A DNA stretch of 34,682 nucleotides, from the NCBI GenBank assembly GCA_003427395.1, contig BFEA01000473.1:10882-45563 (forward strand), given 5' to 3'. Source of the DNA: Chara braunii. Its lineage: Eukaryota > Streptophyta > Charophyceae > Charales > Characeae. Position 1 is the first letter of the stretch; each line of letters begins with the position of its first letter. Below the pieces are notes generated by a model. It ran no database searches. It was not told the DNA's origin and was given only the letters and a program-made list of their open reading frames with translations. This document shows, in pieces, positions 1-9,639 of the stretch. The position numbers were made by a program, and so were the translations under genes.

Positions 1-435
1 GGGAGCTGTTGCTTGAAGTTCCGCACGGGTCAACCATCTATCAGCTCTATGGGTGCAATATGCAAAATGGATCAAGAATTCAGTCGGCCTGTTGCAGTAA
101 CGTCGCTGGAATATGATGTCGCCAACCTCTTGGAAACCGTCCATCGAGGGTGGGTCTTGCGATCGTCGCCCGGGAAAGTCGTCAAGTTCCGCTGGCGTGT
201 AGAGAGCCAACTTGGAACAGTGAAAGACCGGGTTGACGGGCAAGTGGGCGGGCACCTGAATGATAAATGAAGGTCCTTCGGGTGCGTCCCCAGAGGGTGC
301 CACGATCAGCCAGGGCCCCATCCATTTCGGAAGGAGCTTGCGAGAGATATCTCGTTCGAGGCTGAATTCTGCAGCAGAAACCCATACGAGGTCGCCGACG
401 CGGAATGGACAAGGAAGACGCTGGCGGTTGGCCGA
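1..435 (-). pseudogene. Ty3/gypsy integrase C-terminus and chromodomain, outermost partial copy
   Basis: Reading leftwards on the minus strand, this is the integrase C-terminal GPY/F-type region followed by the start of the chromodomain. It is nearly identical in DNA to 896-1230 and to about 1267-1690. The homology begins at the junction near 435, where the sequence switches from a retrotransposon leader to mid-integrase with the short shared word ggcc, and it runs off the window at base 1. The integrase module would bind target DNA, and the chromodomain would steer integration to marked chromatin. Without upstream pol this is a non-functional relic of a further element copy in tandem with element 1. 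The homology and truncation are visible. The tandem-array origin is inferred. Confidence 0.8.
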
Positions 436-454
436 AACGACGCCTGTACCTACT

Positions 455-466
455 GGTTTGGCGCCA
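455..466 (-). other. candidate primer-binding site of element 1 family
   Basis: Directly inside the LTR end, the minus strand reads TGGCGCCAAACC, starting with the TGG expected to pair with a tRNA CCA end and lying four bases from the LTR. TGGCGCC-type sites are common in plant LTR elements. The matching tRNA was not identified, so this is positional evidence only. Confidence 0.45.
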
Positions 467-469
467 AAA

Positions 470-746
470 TGCGCCTGGCCTCGTTTCGGGCCTGCCTCCG
501 GTGTACCCAGTCCCAAGGTCCGGCCTTGGGGCTGCAAGTCCGAAATGGCACCTGACAGACAAAGTAAGACAGCACACACACACAAAAAGGTAAGTAAACT
601 AAACCTATCTAACTAGTGTGCTACCTAAGGCCTGAAGGGCCGCGGTGGGCCTCGAGGGCTTGTGCTGTATGGTGCGCGGCCTGGGGACCCCTCAGCAACC
701 GTCGGGCCCCTCAAATGGGGCCCGTGTGCAGGCACAGCATGCAACA
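470..746 (-). repeat. LTR of element 1 family (277 bp)
   Basis: On the minus strand the unit starts TGTTGCATG directly after a polypurine tract and ends GGCGCA directly before a candidate primer-binding site, which gives TG...CA ends. It contains a GC-rich inverted stretch (GGGCCCC ... GGGGCCC) near its start. Only one copy lies in the window, so the ends are inferred from the flanking signals and not from comparison of two LTRs. A 277-bp length is short but within the range for Ty3/gypsy elements. Confidence 0.65.
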
Positions 747-747
747 T

Positions 748-759
748 CCCCCCCTCCTT
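748..759 (-). other. polypurine tract of element 1
   Basis: The minus strand reads AAGGAGGGGGGG, one base before the TG that opens the LTR. It overlaps the last two bases of the pol stop codon (TAA, 758-760). This is the textbook position of the plus-strand DNA primer of an LTR retrotransposon. Confidence 0.75.
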
Positions 760-1233
760 ATGAAGTCAAGCTGGGTCGAGGGCGAAGCTGACAATCTGAA
801 GGTGGAACTTGGACGCGGGTCTGGCGTGGAGCCGAAGATGCCGGCTTGCCTTGCAACTTGTGTTCGTAGCGTGAGAGGATATCGGGAGCTGTTGCTTGAA
901 GTTCCGCACGGGTCAACCATCTATCAGCTCTATGGGTGCAATATGCAAAATGGATCAAGAATTCAGTCGGCCTGTTGCCGTAACGTCGCTGGAATATGAT
1001 GTCGCCAACCTTTTGGAAACCGTCCATCGAGGGTGGGTCTTGCGATCGTCGCCCGGGAAAGTCGTCAAGTTCCGCTAGTGTGTAGAGAGCCAACTTGGAA
1101 CGGTGAAAGACCGGGTTGACGGGCAAGTGGGCGGGCACCTGAATGATAAATGAAGGTCCTTCAGGTGCGTCCCCAGCGGGTGCCACGATCAGCCAGGGCC
1201 CCATCCATTTCAGAAGGAGCTTGCGAGAGACAG
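758..1233 (-). pseudogene. Element 1 pol 3' end: GPY/F module, chromodomain and stop (extra tandem copy)
   Basis: This open segment (about 148 codons, 758-1204) starts in the integrase tail with GPWLIV and PVFHRSKLALY, the GPY/F-type module. It continues into a chromodomain-like stretch with EVGDII-type start, EFLIHF core and the DRWLTRAEL and ILSRYE end, which matches the strand-strand-strand-helix order of chromodomains. It ends with TAA abutting the polypurine tract, so this copy carries the native C-terminus of the polyprotein. The upstream part is a repeat of the adjoining pol sequence. The unit joins the next copy near 1233/1234, making a tandem duplication of about 375 bp. The chromodomain call rests on pattern recognition; the neighbours fit a chromovirus. 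Confidence 0.75.
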
Positions 1234-2065
1234 CAACTTGCGTTCGTAGCGTGCGAGGACATCAGGAGCTGTTGCTTGAAGTTCCGCACGGGTCAACCAT
1301 CTGTCAGCTCTAGGTGCAATATGCAAAATGGATCAAGAATTCAGTCGGCCTGTTGCCGTAACGTCGCTGGAATATGATGTCGCCAACCTCTTGGAAACCG
1401 TCCATCGAGGGTGGGTCTTGCGATCGTCTCCCGGGAAAGTCGTCAAGTTCTGCTGGCGTGTAGAGAGCCAACTTGGAACAGTGAAAGACNGGGTTGACGG
1501 GCAAGTGGGCGGGCACTTGAATGATAAATGAAGGTCCTTCGGGTGCGTCCCCAGCGGGTGCCACGATCAGCCAGGGCCCCATCCATTTCGGAAGGAGCTT
1601 GCGAGAGATATCTCGTTTGAGGCTGAATTCTGCAGCAGAAACCCATACGAGGTCGCTGACGCAGAACGGACAAGGAAGACGCTGGCGGTTGGCCTGTTGG
1701 CGCATGCGTTGGTGCGTCTTTGACATCTGGTCGCGTGCCTTGACAAGAAGCTCTTGCATCCGACGAATGAAGAGAAGACGATCGTCGCTCTCAGCTGCCC
1801 GTGGGATGATTGTGTCCAACGGAGAATTGTCCGGCGAGCCATGCTCGAACTCAAAGGGCGACATCCCGATAGCCGGATGGATGGACGAGTTGTATGCCAA
1901 CTCGATATCCGGCAGCCGCTCAGCCCAATCCTTTTGGTCGGGACGGATGAGAGTGCGAAGGACCTGTGCGGTCTGATGTGCCCTCTCCGTTTGACCATCG
2001 GTTTGGGGGTGGCGAGCCGAACTCGGCTTGAGGGATGAGCCCCATCGTTTGATGAGCCAACCAAA
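1234..2065 (-). pseudogene. Element 1 integrase C-terminal half and broken chromodomain
   Basis: This segment carries the integrase motif with catalytic glutamate (ARHPQTDGQTER), the helix DWAERLPDIELAYNSS, the C-terminal GPWLIV / HLPVN / FHCSKLALY module and the chromodomain start. It is in a different frame from the integrase first half, with a frameshift near 2060. Compared with the two downstream copies, the chromodomain here has lost two bases after HFAYCT, so it terminates at 1310. That shows this copy decayed while copies 758-1233 and 1-435 kept the frame at that point. One base is undetermined (N at 1490). Function would be strand transfer and target choice; this copy is dead. Confidence 0.85.
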
Positions 2066-2706
2066 AATCGGACATGAACCGAGTGTCGCGGTCCCAGACG
2101 ATAACCCTTGGTTCGAATCCAACCGGCATAGAGAACCTCGGCCAACTCCAGTGCCTTGGCGTGATAGCGGCAAGGCAAAAACATGGCAAACTTGGTGAGT
2201 CGGTCAACCACCGTGAGAATCCCATCCACGCCCGTCTTGTGCTTGGGGAACGGCCCGGTAATGTCCATGGCAATCGCTTCCCTTCGGTGCAAGGAGACCG
2301 GTAATGGTCGGAGTTCACCGTACGGAAGTTGATTGCGGGATTTGCAACGTCGGCAAACCTTGCATGACTCGCAATAGCGCATGACGTCGTTGAGAAGACC
2401 GGGCCACCAAAAGCGCTCGCGGAGTCGGCCAACCGTGCGATTGACTCCAAAGTGTCCGGTGGCGGGGGCGTCGTGGAACTCGCCAAGAAGCCTCGTGTGC
2501 AAGTGTGAATCTTGTGGTACACAAAGTAGATCCTTCCCCCGCGAGTGAACGAGCGAGTATCCCTCTTGGATCCGATGGTGCGAAGGCGCCGGATTGGGAG
2601 AGGAACAATTTGTGTACTCATCGCGAAATTTGAGGTCGGCTTGATAGCCGCAGATGAAACTGTCCCGCAAGTCATCCTCTATCTCGAAGGTCGAGTAGAC
2701 GGCGGT
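2045..2706 (-). pseudogene. Element 1 integrase N-terminal half (zinc finger and DD of the DDE core)
   Basis: The minus strand encodes the HHCC zinc finger (HDAPATGHFG ... RYCESCKVC) and the first catalytic Asp in AMDITGPFP, with the WWPG signature between the His and Cys pairs. After AGWIRTKG (near 2110) the reading shifts frame to VIVWDRDTRFMSDFW, which holds the second catalytic Asp, and shifts again near 2060 into the E-containing part. An in-frame TGA at 2707-2709 separates it from RNase H. This is the integrase of a Ty3/gypsy polyprotein, recognisable but inactivated by at least two frameshifts and one stop. Confidence 0.88.
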
Positions 2707-3715
2707 TCAGTAATCCACACGCCATGAAAGAGCATCCGCAAAACGGTTTGACTTCCCTGGAATATGATCGGGAAAGAAGTCGAATTGGTCGATAAAAGTC
2801 ATCCAACGGGCAATTGTGCTGTTGACGGTGTCTTGGGTCTTGTAAAAGACCAACGGATTGTTGTCCGTTACCCATCGGAATTGGCATCGACCAAGGAGGA
2901 AGTGTCGCCACCGCTTGAGTGCGTGGACGAAGGCGAGAAGTTCCTTTTTGCGTGCATCATTGATTGAATGCATGACCGACAATTTCTTGTTGAAGTATTT
3001 GACCGGGTGCCAGTCCACGCCATCATGTTGTTCGAGGATGGCACCAATGCCATAGCCGGACGCATCCGTAGTGACGCGCGTTGGCAATAGCGGGTCGTAT
3101 ATTCGCAAGACTTCCGCTGATAGCAATGCGGCCGTAAGGGCCAAAAATGATTCCCGCGCATCCGTCCCGAAGTCAAATGGCCGATCCTCACATTGAAGCT
3201 TGGATAAGTGGGCTGCGATCTTCGAGTACCCTTTGATGAAATGTTGGTAGTAGTCGACAAGGCCAAGGAACAAACGAACATCCGTGACGTTCCGCGGCTC
3301 CGACCAATCTTGGATGGATTGAATCTTGTCCGACAACGGACTGATGCCTTGAGGAGTGACGAAATGGCCCAAGTATTCCAACTCTTGACGTACAAATTCA
3401 CACTTGTCGCGGTCGGCTTTGTACTTGGCGCAATGCAGCGTCTCCAACACTCGTCGAAGATGCTCGAGATGTTCCTCCAAGGTCCGGCTATAGACTAGGA
3501 TGTCGTCCAAGTAGATCAGCACCAACCGGTCTAGCATTGCACGGAACTCGTTGGTCATCGCCCCTTGAAAAGTCGTCGGGGCGTTGGTGAGTCCGAAAGG
3601 TATGGCGACCCACTCAAAATGCCCGTACCGTGTCTTAAACGCGGTTTTGTAGCGATCTTGCGAGCGTATCAAAATTTGATGATACCCCGACTTCAAATCC
3701 AATTGAAAAAAAATT
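2707..3715 (-). pseudogene. Element 1 reverse transcriptase (palm, thumb) and RNase H
   Basis: The frame opens at FFQLDLKSGYHQI and includes the F-x-N-A-P-x-x-F motif (LTNAPTTF), the catalytic YLDD box (IYLDDILVYS) and the connection ending in FLGLVDYYQHFIKGYS. RNase H follows with TTDASGYGIGA, KKELLAF, VTDNNPL and HIPGKSNRFADALS, which supply the expected acidic residues. The order RT-RNase H-integrase is diagnostic of Ty3/gypsy rather than Ty1/copia. The reading is continuous from about 3715 to the TGA at 2707. The N-terminal RT part is in another frame, with the switch at a run of eight A residues (minus-strand T) near 3705. Not functional as it stands. Confidence 0.92.
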
Positions 3716-4051
3716 CGCGTCGCCCAAACGCTCCAGAAGGTCGTCAATACGAGGAAGAGGTCCCGCGCTCTTGACGATTTGTGCATTGAGCTTGCGGTAA
3801 TCGATGCATAGGCGAAGATCCTTGTTCTTCTTCCGCACGAAGAGAACCGGCACACCATAGGGTGAGCTACTAGGCCGGATCCAGCCTTTGTCCAACAAAT
3901 CGTCGAGCTGTACGCGGAGTACTGTAAGTTCCTCCTCGCTCATGCGAAAGATGCAACCTTTCGGCGACACGGCGCCGGCCTCGAGAATGACCTCGTGGGA
4001 GATCGACCGATCCGACACCACGCCGGTAGGTGACTCGAAGATGTCGACGAA
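3700..4051 (-). pseudogene. Element 1 reverse transcriptase N-terminal (fingers)
   Basis: The minus strand encodes the start of RT: the linker with DLLDKGWIRPSSSPYG, VLFVRKKNKDLRLCIDYR and KLNAQIVKSAGPLPRID. These are the fingers motifs that precede the catalytic palm in gypsy RTs. The frame continues in phase from the protease ORF across a single TAA at 4052-4054, so one nonsense change separates the two. It loses phase near the A8 run at about 3705, before the QLDLKSGYHQI segment. Start-codon choice is meaningless here because it is part of a polyprotein. Confidence 0.9.
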
Positions 4052-5145
4052 TTAGTCAAGCAACCGTACCACACGGGGGTTCGAAGACAAGTCCGTGGGT
4101 TGAGATTCGGCTGCCGCGACGGTGCGAAGAAAACATAGGCCTATCTCGTCGGTCCGGCCCGAAAAGATTTGGCTGTTACAACTTGGCACCGGCTCGAAGG
4201 GTGCGGAAGAGGGATGGTACATGGCACTTCGGCGCCAAACGCCGCCAACCGTAAGTGTCCGCCGATGGAAGTTGACCGTGTGATCCGCACTTGCAAGCCA
4301 AGGCATGCCCAAAATGATGTCGAAGTCCGTGTCCAAGACGTCAAACGTCACCGGTTTGCATGCATGAGGTGCGAAATAGACCGGTACGGCCTCGATGTAG
4401 CGGTCAAGGAGTTGTTGCGTCCTACCGTCCGCCAACTTGATCGCCGTAGGGTGTGCCTTCCTTCGAACTTGTGGTCCAAGGCCGTCCCTTTGCAAAAAGG
4501 ACTGGCTAATGAAGTTGCGAGTTGCGCCGCTATCCAGCAGAGCGTTGCAGGACGCTTGCCCAACTTGGATGCAGACATAAAGGAGCTGTGCATTGTTGTC
4601 GTCGTACCGCTGCGTGCGAAACTCAAGGGCCACCTTGCTAACGTACGCAAGAATGTCCCCCACCGCGACTTCGTCCTCCGTTGGCGAAGTTCGTGGTGCA
4701 TAGAAGGCTAGGTATGTATATAGATGAGCGCTAAGAGTTGCGCATTGCGGCTCCAGTAAGCAGCCGGTGGAAGGGAGAGGGAGCCATGCAAAATCCTCGG
4801 GCGTCAACGGGTCTAAGTCCTCTATGTTGAACGCGCACGCCGAATCCCGTGAAGGTCCACTTGAAGACGATTCAATGCTGCTGCTTCCGATCGGAGAAGA
4901 AACCGCACATACATCCTGTCCTTGGGCTCGTGAATTCAGCGAAGGTACGAGCCGGGCAGCATAGTCCTCGAAAGAATGAAGAATGGGAGGACTTACGACT
5001 TCCGCATGTGCCCCGGAACCGAGGGAGGTTACCCGTACGGCAACCGGTTCCGAAGGCGTCGAGAGTGTTGTCTCATCACTCTCGGTGGTGCTCACTTTCC
5101 CGACTGAGCGGGGCTCTTGGCTTTCGTGGGACAGTTTGCGGTCTC
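4052..5145 (-). pseudogene. Element 1 retropepsin (pol N-terminus)
   Basis: A 340-codon open frame holds an aspartic protease: ALLDSGATRNFIS carries the catalytic Asp (about residue 188 from 5095), and FDIILGMPWL is the second conserved flap/ILG motif about 70 residues later. The first half is Ser/Glu-rich and probably a linker. The frame opens near 5145, overlaps the end of the gag frame by about 55 bases and is offset from it. This is the usual arrangement for gag-pol elements that use ribosomal frameshifting, though here it could be mutational. Its end is a TAA at 4052. The role is processing of the polyprotein. Confidence 0.88.
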
Positions 5146-5464
5146 ATGTGCCGCGCCATTGCACCACAAACAATAACGGTACTTGCTGCGGACGCGTTAC
5201 CCGCGCTCCGTCAGACTGTATTGTGTCCAAGGTTCTTGAGCTGGAGCTGCTTGTCCGGGCCTAGAAGAAGTGGTGTTTGTCTTCGTTTTGCCACATCCTC
5301 GTCCTTTAGCGAGGCGGCCACCATTCTGGGCAACTGCTAATCTGCCTCCCTCGTCAGAAGAGGCAGCCTCGTTTGAAGTTGAAGGGTCGCTTGGCATTGC
5401 TGCTGCGACCACGACCACTTTCGACCGATTCAGATACGCGCCCTGCCCGGCTGTCGACGAACGG
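5089..5464 (-). pseudogene. Element 1 gag C-terminus with CCHC zinc knuckle, 5'-truncated
   Basis: Read on the minus strand from the repeat junction at 5464, this is a Ser/Ala/Gly-rich tail followed, after one in-frame TAA (5197-5199), by the zinc knuckle CLWCNGAAHETANC (C-X2-C-X4-H-X4-C). The knuckle packages element RNA. The gag frame then stops at TGA about 20 residues beyond the knuckle, inside the overlapping pol frame. The capsid portion is missing because the long repeat starting at 5465 interrupts it. The other half of this gag was not located in the window. Confidence 0.82.
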
Positions 5465-6025
5465 TGTTGGGACTGGTGAGTCCCGAATAACTTCCCATCA
5501 CTCGAGAGACTGAATATGGGCAAACTGTGCACAACAGAGAAATCTAGAGTAAGGAGGCAGGAGAGAGAAAAGACAAAGGATTAGGCCGCAGGAGGGAGTG
5601 ATGCACTGGGGAGAGAACCACAGGAGGAAAGAACTAGCGATGGCAAGCAAGCGAGCGCAAGAACAGGGGCACATAAAACATCGCACGAGGCCAGGAGGGC
5701 CATTGGAATGCAATAAGACTAAGGCCAAAGGGCCCTTGAACCAGCAAACGCAGCACGACAGCGATAAAGGAATGAGGGAGTCAAGGGACGGGCGGCCCAG
5801 AGGCCTCGGGAAGATAGAGAACGAGGGGTCAACATGGGGGCCACCTACAGGAGCCTCGGGGTAAAGGCCCGTGACCAAAGGAACCGGTGCGCGCAAGGCG
5901 TAAGAAAAGATAAGGGAGAGGGGTCACCATGGGGCGGCAAAACGCCCAAGGGACGTGGGACACCTCGGGGAACGGCACCCGAGGCCACGTGGGACTAAGT
6001 AAACATAATGGCATCCGGGGCGAAA

Positions 6026-6160
6026 TGTGTCGGGGACCGCCGGCGGGACTAAGTGTCAGGGACCGCCGGCGGGACTGTGTCGGGGACCACAGGCGGGACT
6101 AAGTGTCATGGACCACCGGCGGGATTAAGTGTCGGGGACCACCGACGGGACAAGTGGCGG
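6026..6160 (+). repeat. Minisatellite, about 26-bp unit, five copies
   Basis: Tandem units of the form TGTCGGGGACC-x-CCGGCGGGACTAAG. The same array appears inverted in copy B at about 14255-14385 with fewer, more diverged units, so it is an old part of the long repeat. Confidence 0.85.
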
Positions 6161-6225
6161 GAACAAGTGAAAGTCCCAAGAAGAAACAGCGGCACCGCAT
6201 GAGGGAAAATAATAAAGGCAAGTTG

Positions 6226-6737
6226 CACCGTCAAGATCGAGATATTGACGGCCAAAAATACTTAGCACCACTAGTGCAAGCACTAGCGGTAGCAAATGGG
6301 AAGGCCAAAAAGAAAAGAAAAGGTAAAGAAACTTGAGGTGGTAGGCATGGGAGCAATCCGAAAAATCTCGGATCAGCCTCCCTCAAGAAAATGGAATTAA
6401 AAGAAACCCCATGTGAAAAATAGCCCTCCGGGAGAAAATCGAAGTAGGAAGGGCCACTATGGGAGGAAAATAGGAACGGAAGGAAGCTCCCATGGGCATG
6501 AGAAGGTCATTATTGCAATCCAAGATATAACGGACTGCACTTTGGGCATAGGAAGGGCCAAAACTAAGAGGAAGAGGCTAGAAAAGGGCCTTAACGACCA
6601 CTTGACACTTGGCATGCTAGAAAAAAGAGAGAAAAGAAAAGAAAATATGGGAGAATAAAACAAAAAGAGTGAGAGAGAGTGAGTGAGTTGGCCGTCAGTA
6701 GGGACTGCCACAAGTAGGGACTGGCAGGTCCCTACTG
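6226..6737 (+). repeat. Palindrome module 1 of copy A
   Basis: Four inverted repeats in order: CACCGTC...TGACGG (6226-6252), ACCACTAGTGC/GCACTAGCGGT (6267-6290), ATCCGA...TCGGAT (6356-6373) and CAGTAGGGAC/GTCCCTACTG (6695-6737). The same four recur in the same order at 7489-8009, so the two modules are a diverged internal duplication. Confidence 0.7.
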
Positions 6738-7488
6738 TCCAAGAAAGGAGAAAAAGAAAAAAAAATAAAAAAATAAAAAAAATAAAAAAAATAAAAGAGA
6801 AAAATGCCTTAACGGTAAAAAACGGTCACTTGGGGAGATTCGTCCGAGACCAGATTCATTCTGGAATATGGCGGTTACATAGGACTTGAATTTTCATTGA
6901 TTTTTCAGAGAAAATCAAAGAAAATCAAGGCCCCATGCAACCGGAATAAAACGGATTGTATGCATGAGAAGAAACACATGTTTTAGGTGCATCCGGAGCC
7001 AAAATCAAGTCCGGACGCACTTGGGAGTTGGCCGTTTCTTTTTCTTTTTAGTAAGGGCTAGTTGTGGGGCATTGGGGCTAAGGAATTGACCCCCATTGCA
7101 GTCCGAGTTGCAATTGACTGCATGGGGATGCCTAGGCTAAGCGAAAATGAACCACGACAAGCCCGAAAGGCTAGAGAGGAGCGATTTCAGCATGGGGCAA
7201 GTAAAAACGGTAAACGACAACCGTGAGATGAGATCTCACGGCCTAGAAAAATCAGAACACATGTAGAGATGATGGGACCACCAAGGGCAAAGGGCCCCAA
7301 AAATAAAAATGGGACACCATCCGGAATGTTGCCGGGGGCCAAGTGGGTCCAAATAATAAAAATCGAAAAAACGGGACATACGCTGGCGGGACAAGAAAAT
7401 GGAACTAATATGGAGGAGAGTGGCGGGGACTTGGGATGTCCCAAGGGAACCATGAGCAAGCACAAGGCATATTTGTGCAAACAAACGA

Positions 7489-8009
7489 CACCGTCGAGAT
7501 CAAGGATCTAGACGGTGGAAAATAGCACCGCTGGTGCAAGCACTAGTGGGGGCAAGTAGGAGAGTCATGAGGAGAAAAAAAAGCAAAATAATAGTGTTGG
7601 GAGGGTTGCCCAGCAATCCGAGATATCTCGGACTAGCTAGGCATGAGAAAATAGAACCTCAAGAGGCTCAACATGAGAAAAAGGCTGTCCTTAGAAAATT
7701 GGAGCAAAAGGGGCTCAAAATTGGGCAAACGGGAACAAAGTGGAGCCCTCTAGGAGCATGGGGGTGCCATGGTTGGAGTCTGAGATATAACGGCCAAGTA
7801 CCAGCCATGAACCCGGCCTTGAATGAGGTCTTAGGGCCTAGAAAGAGGGTGCACAGTAGTTTGACACTTCTCACAACTAAAATAAAAGAAAAAGAAAAGA
7901 AAAAATGAGAGAAAAAGGAGGGAGAATGAGACAAAAAGGAAGAAAAGAGTGGAGGAGAGTGTGCCGGCCTATTGGGACCTGCACAGTAGGGACTGGCAGG
8001 TCCCTACTG
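7489..8009 (+). repeat. Palindrome module 2 of copy A
   Basis: Inverted repeats at 7489-7517 (CACCGTC...GACGGTG), 7527-7550 (CTGGTGC/GCACTAG), 7617-7632 (TCCGAGATATCTCGGA, a perfect palindrome) and 7984-8009 (CAGTAGGGAC/GTCCCTACTG with a six-base loop). They match module 1 in order and approximate spacing. No coding potential was found. Confidence 0.7.
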
Positions 8010-8190
8010 TGACCTCATCCCTCCTAGAATGAGGGAGGACAATCCGGATTGAAGAGATATGGCCCTTGGGGCCATATATCAATAAAATCTGAATTAAAAA
8101 GCAGAAAATGAGAGAAAACGCAAAAAGGAAGTGACCGGTTTTCTTTTGGACCATAAATTTGAGATCAGATTTCATGGTGGAGAGGAACTA

Positions 8191-9217
8191 GCCGTTTTTT
8201 GTAGGCCAGCTCAAAATGGCTAGCTCCGGAATGAGGTGGCAGCCCAAAATGGAAAGAAACAAAAGAAGGAAAGGGACAAAACTGTGCATTTGGCCCAAAA
8301 AGATAGCCAGATTCACCAAAAATCAAAAAAGTGGACTTAGGGGCTCAAAATTGAAGCAAGGGCTACTAGGGGGTAGCACGGATTATTGCTGACCTTGGAT
8401 CTTAGCCAGATCCAAGGGTGACAATGTGCTGCCACATGGAAAAATGCTCCGACCTACCCAAGGGAGGCCGAAATTTGAAAAAATCGACAAAAAGGTCCAC
8501 AAGGCCTTTTTCTTTAAAGTAAAATTACCCCTTGGGCATTAGGACCCAAGGGGGCAGCATTTGTGAGGTAGAAAGGGGGCCGGAGTAGGCGAAGAGGCAA
8601 TCCGAGTTGGTACCAACCACTCAGAGTGCATTTACTTGGCCAAAAAGAGGCCCGGGTACCTCCAGAAAGGCCTAATAGTGGAATTTTGCCTTGGGGGTAC
8701 CTCGGTTCACCTCAAGGCTCATGGGGAGGCTCATGGGCTGGCCGGACCGCCAGTTTCAGCCTACATAAGCTGGGAACTCAGTCCGCCACTTTCACATTTC
8801 CATGAGGAGTGCCCATGCTGCCCAAGTGAGCTCATGAGAGCACTCTTTCACTTGGAGAGAGGAGAGGAGAGCCCATGCTAGTTTAGGAGCTTGGTGGAGG
8901 CCATGAGCTAGGGAGAGGAGCTCTAGGGACTAGAGGTAGTGAGGCTGGCACTAGGGGAGGTGATCCGCCTTAGCCCCCTGGGGGTGAGGGAGAGAAAGAG
9001 GCTAGAAGGAGCCCCATAAGCCCTCCTAGAGGGGAGCACTCCATAGCCATGGAAATGGGAGCTTGAGGCAACTTGGGAGGAAGTGAGAAAGGAAGAAGAG
9101 AGGCTTGAAGAAGGAGGGAGCCATAGCCAAGGAGGAGTTGTGCAAAGAGGAGGAGAGCCTCATCAAGATTGAGACTCAATCTCCAAGATATTGACAAGGT
9201 GAGTGGAAGGAAGAAGA
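8191..9217 (+). other. Non-coding 3' part of copy A, not shared with copy B
   Basis: No protein family was recognised. A TATA-like TACATAAG at 8762-8769 is followed by a purine-rich stretch with several short AGGAG/GGAGAG repeats. This is a plausible U3/R boundary of an LTR, but no transcript evidence is available from sequence alone. Confidence 0.35.
8762..8769 (+). promoter_or_regulatory. possible TATA-like box of the LTR promoter
   Basis: TACATAAG lies in the middle of the putative LTR, followed by a change to purine-rich sequence. It is weak evidence, a single degenerate motif in an expected position. Confidence 0.2.
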
Positions 9218-9505
9218 TGCATCTTCTTCTTCTTCTTCTCCTTCATCTTCTTCTTCATTTTCTTCTTCATCCTTCTCCTTCTTCTTCTTCATCTTCATCT
9301 TCTTCTTCTTCTTCATCTTCTTCTTCATCTTTTTCTTCTTCTTCATTTTCTTCTTCTTCATTTTCTTCTTCTTCTTCCTCTTCCTTTTCTCCTTCTCCTT
9401 CTCCTTCTTCTTCTTCCTCCTCTAATTATCCTCATTCTTTTTCTTCTTCTACTTCTTCTTCTTCCTCCCCTTCTCCATCTTCTTCCTCTTCTTCTTCTTC
9501 TTCTT
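9216..9505 (+). repeat. (CTT/CTC/CAT)n trinucleotide tract
   Basis: About 290 bases of almost pure pyrimidine triplets. All reading frames through it give Ser-, Leu/Phe- or Lys/Glu-only strings, so the apparent ORFs on both strands are artefacts of the repeat. Confidence 0.95.
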
Positions 9506-9516
9506 ATGGGGATAGT

Positions 9517-9639
9517 CAAAATCTTGTTTTTCAATCACATACTAGTAGGTAGTGCTCCGATTCTTCTATGGATGATCTCTTGTTGGTTACTTGTGATTTG
9601 GGCTACTCAAACTCTTGTTTTTTTAATCACATACTAGTA
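9517..9639 (+). repeat. short tandem duplication next to the CT tract
   Basis: The phrase CTTGTTTTTCAATCACATA followed by CTAGTA occurs at about 9522-9545 and again, slightly changed, at about 9613-9637. The two are about 90 bp apart, with related sequence between them. Confidence 0.6.

Larger units (their letters stand above)
5465..9639 (+). repeat. Long LTR-like repeat, copy A
   Basis: The start is set by comparison with copy B: both begin TGT(T/C)GGGACTGG, in which GGGACT-GGTG-AGTCCC forms a terminal hairpin. Homology with B runs to 8190 (about 2.73 kb). Beyond that, copy A continues through non-coding DNA with a TATA-like site and a CT-rich tract until a different repeat seems to begin near 9640. 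No protein domain is seen; open frames in it are low-complexity or antisense by-products. The outer flank of B carries a polypurine tract, which makes this an LTR rather than a terminal inverted repeat. The 3' end of the LTR is not certain. Copy A interrupts the gag of element 1 at 5464. Confidence 0.65.

Noticed and set aside
616-999. Plus-strand frames across the LTR and chromodomain copies
   Set aside because: Antisense shadows of the minus-strand pol and LTR.
5498-8200. Several 60-130 codon frames in copy A and matching ones in copy B
   Set aside because: They are conserved only because the DNA is duplicated. They have no domains, span palindromes and minisatellites, and occur on both strands.
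9169-9637. Serine- or leucine-rich proteins on the plus strand and lysine/glutamate-rich protein on the minus strand
   Set aside because: Pure by-products of the (CTT)n tract.
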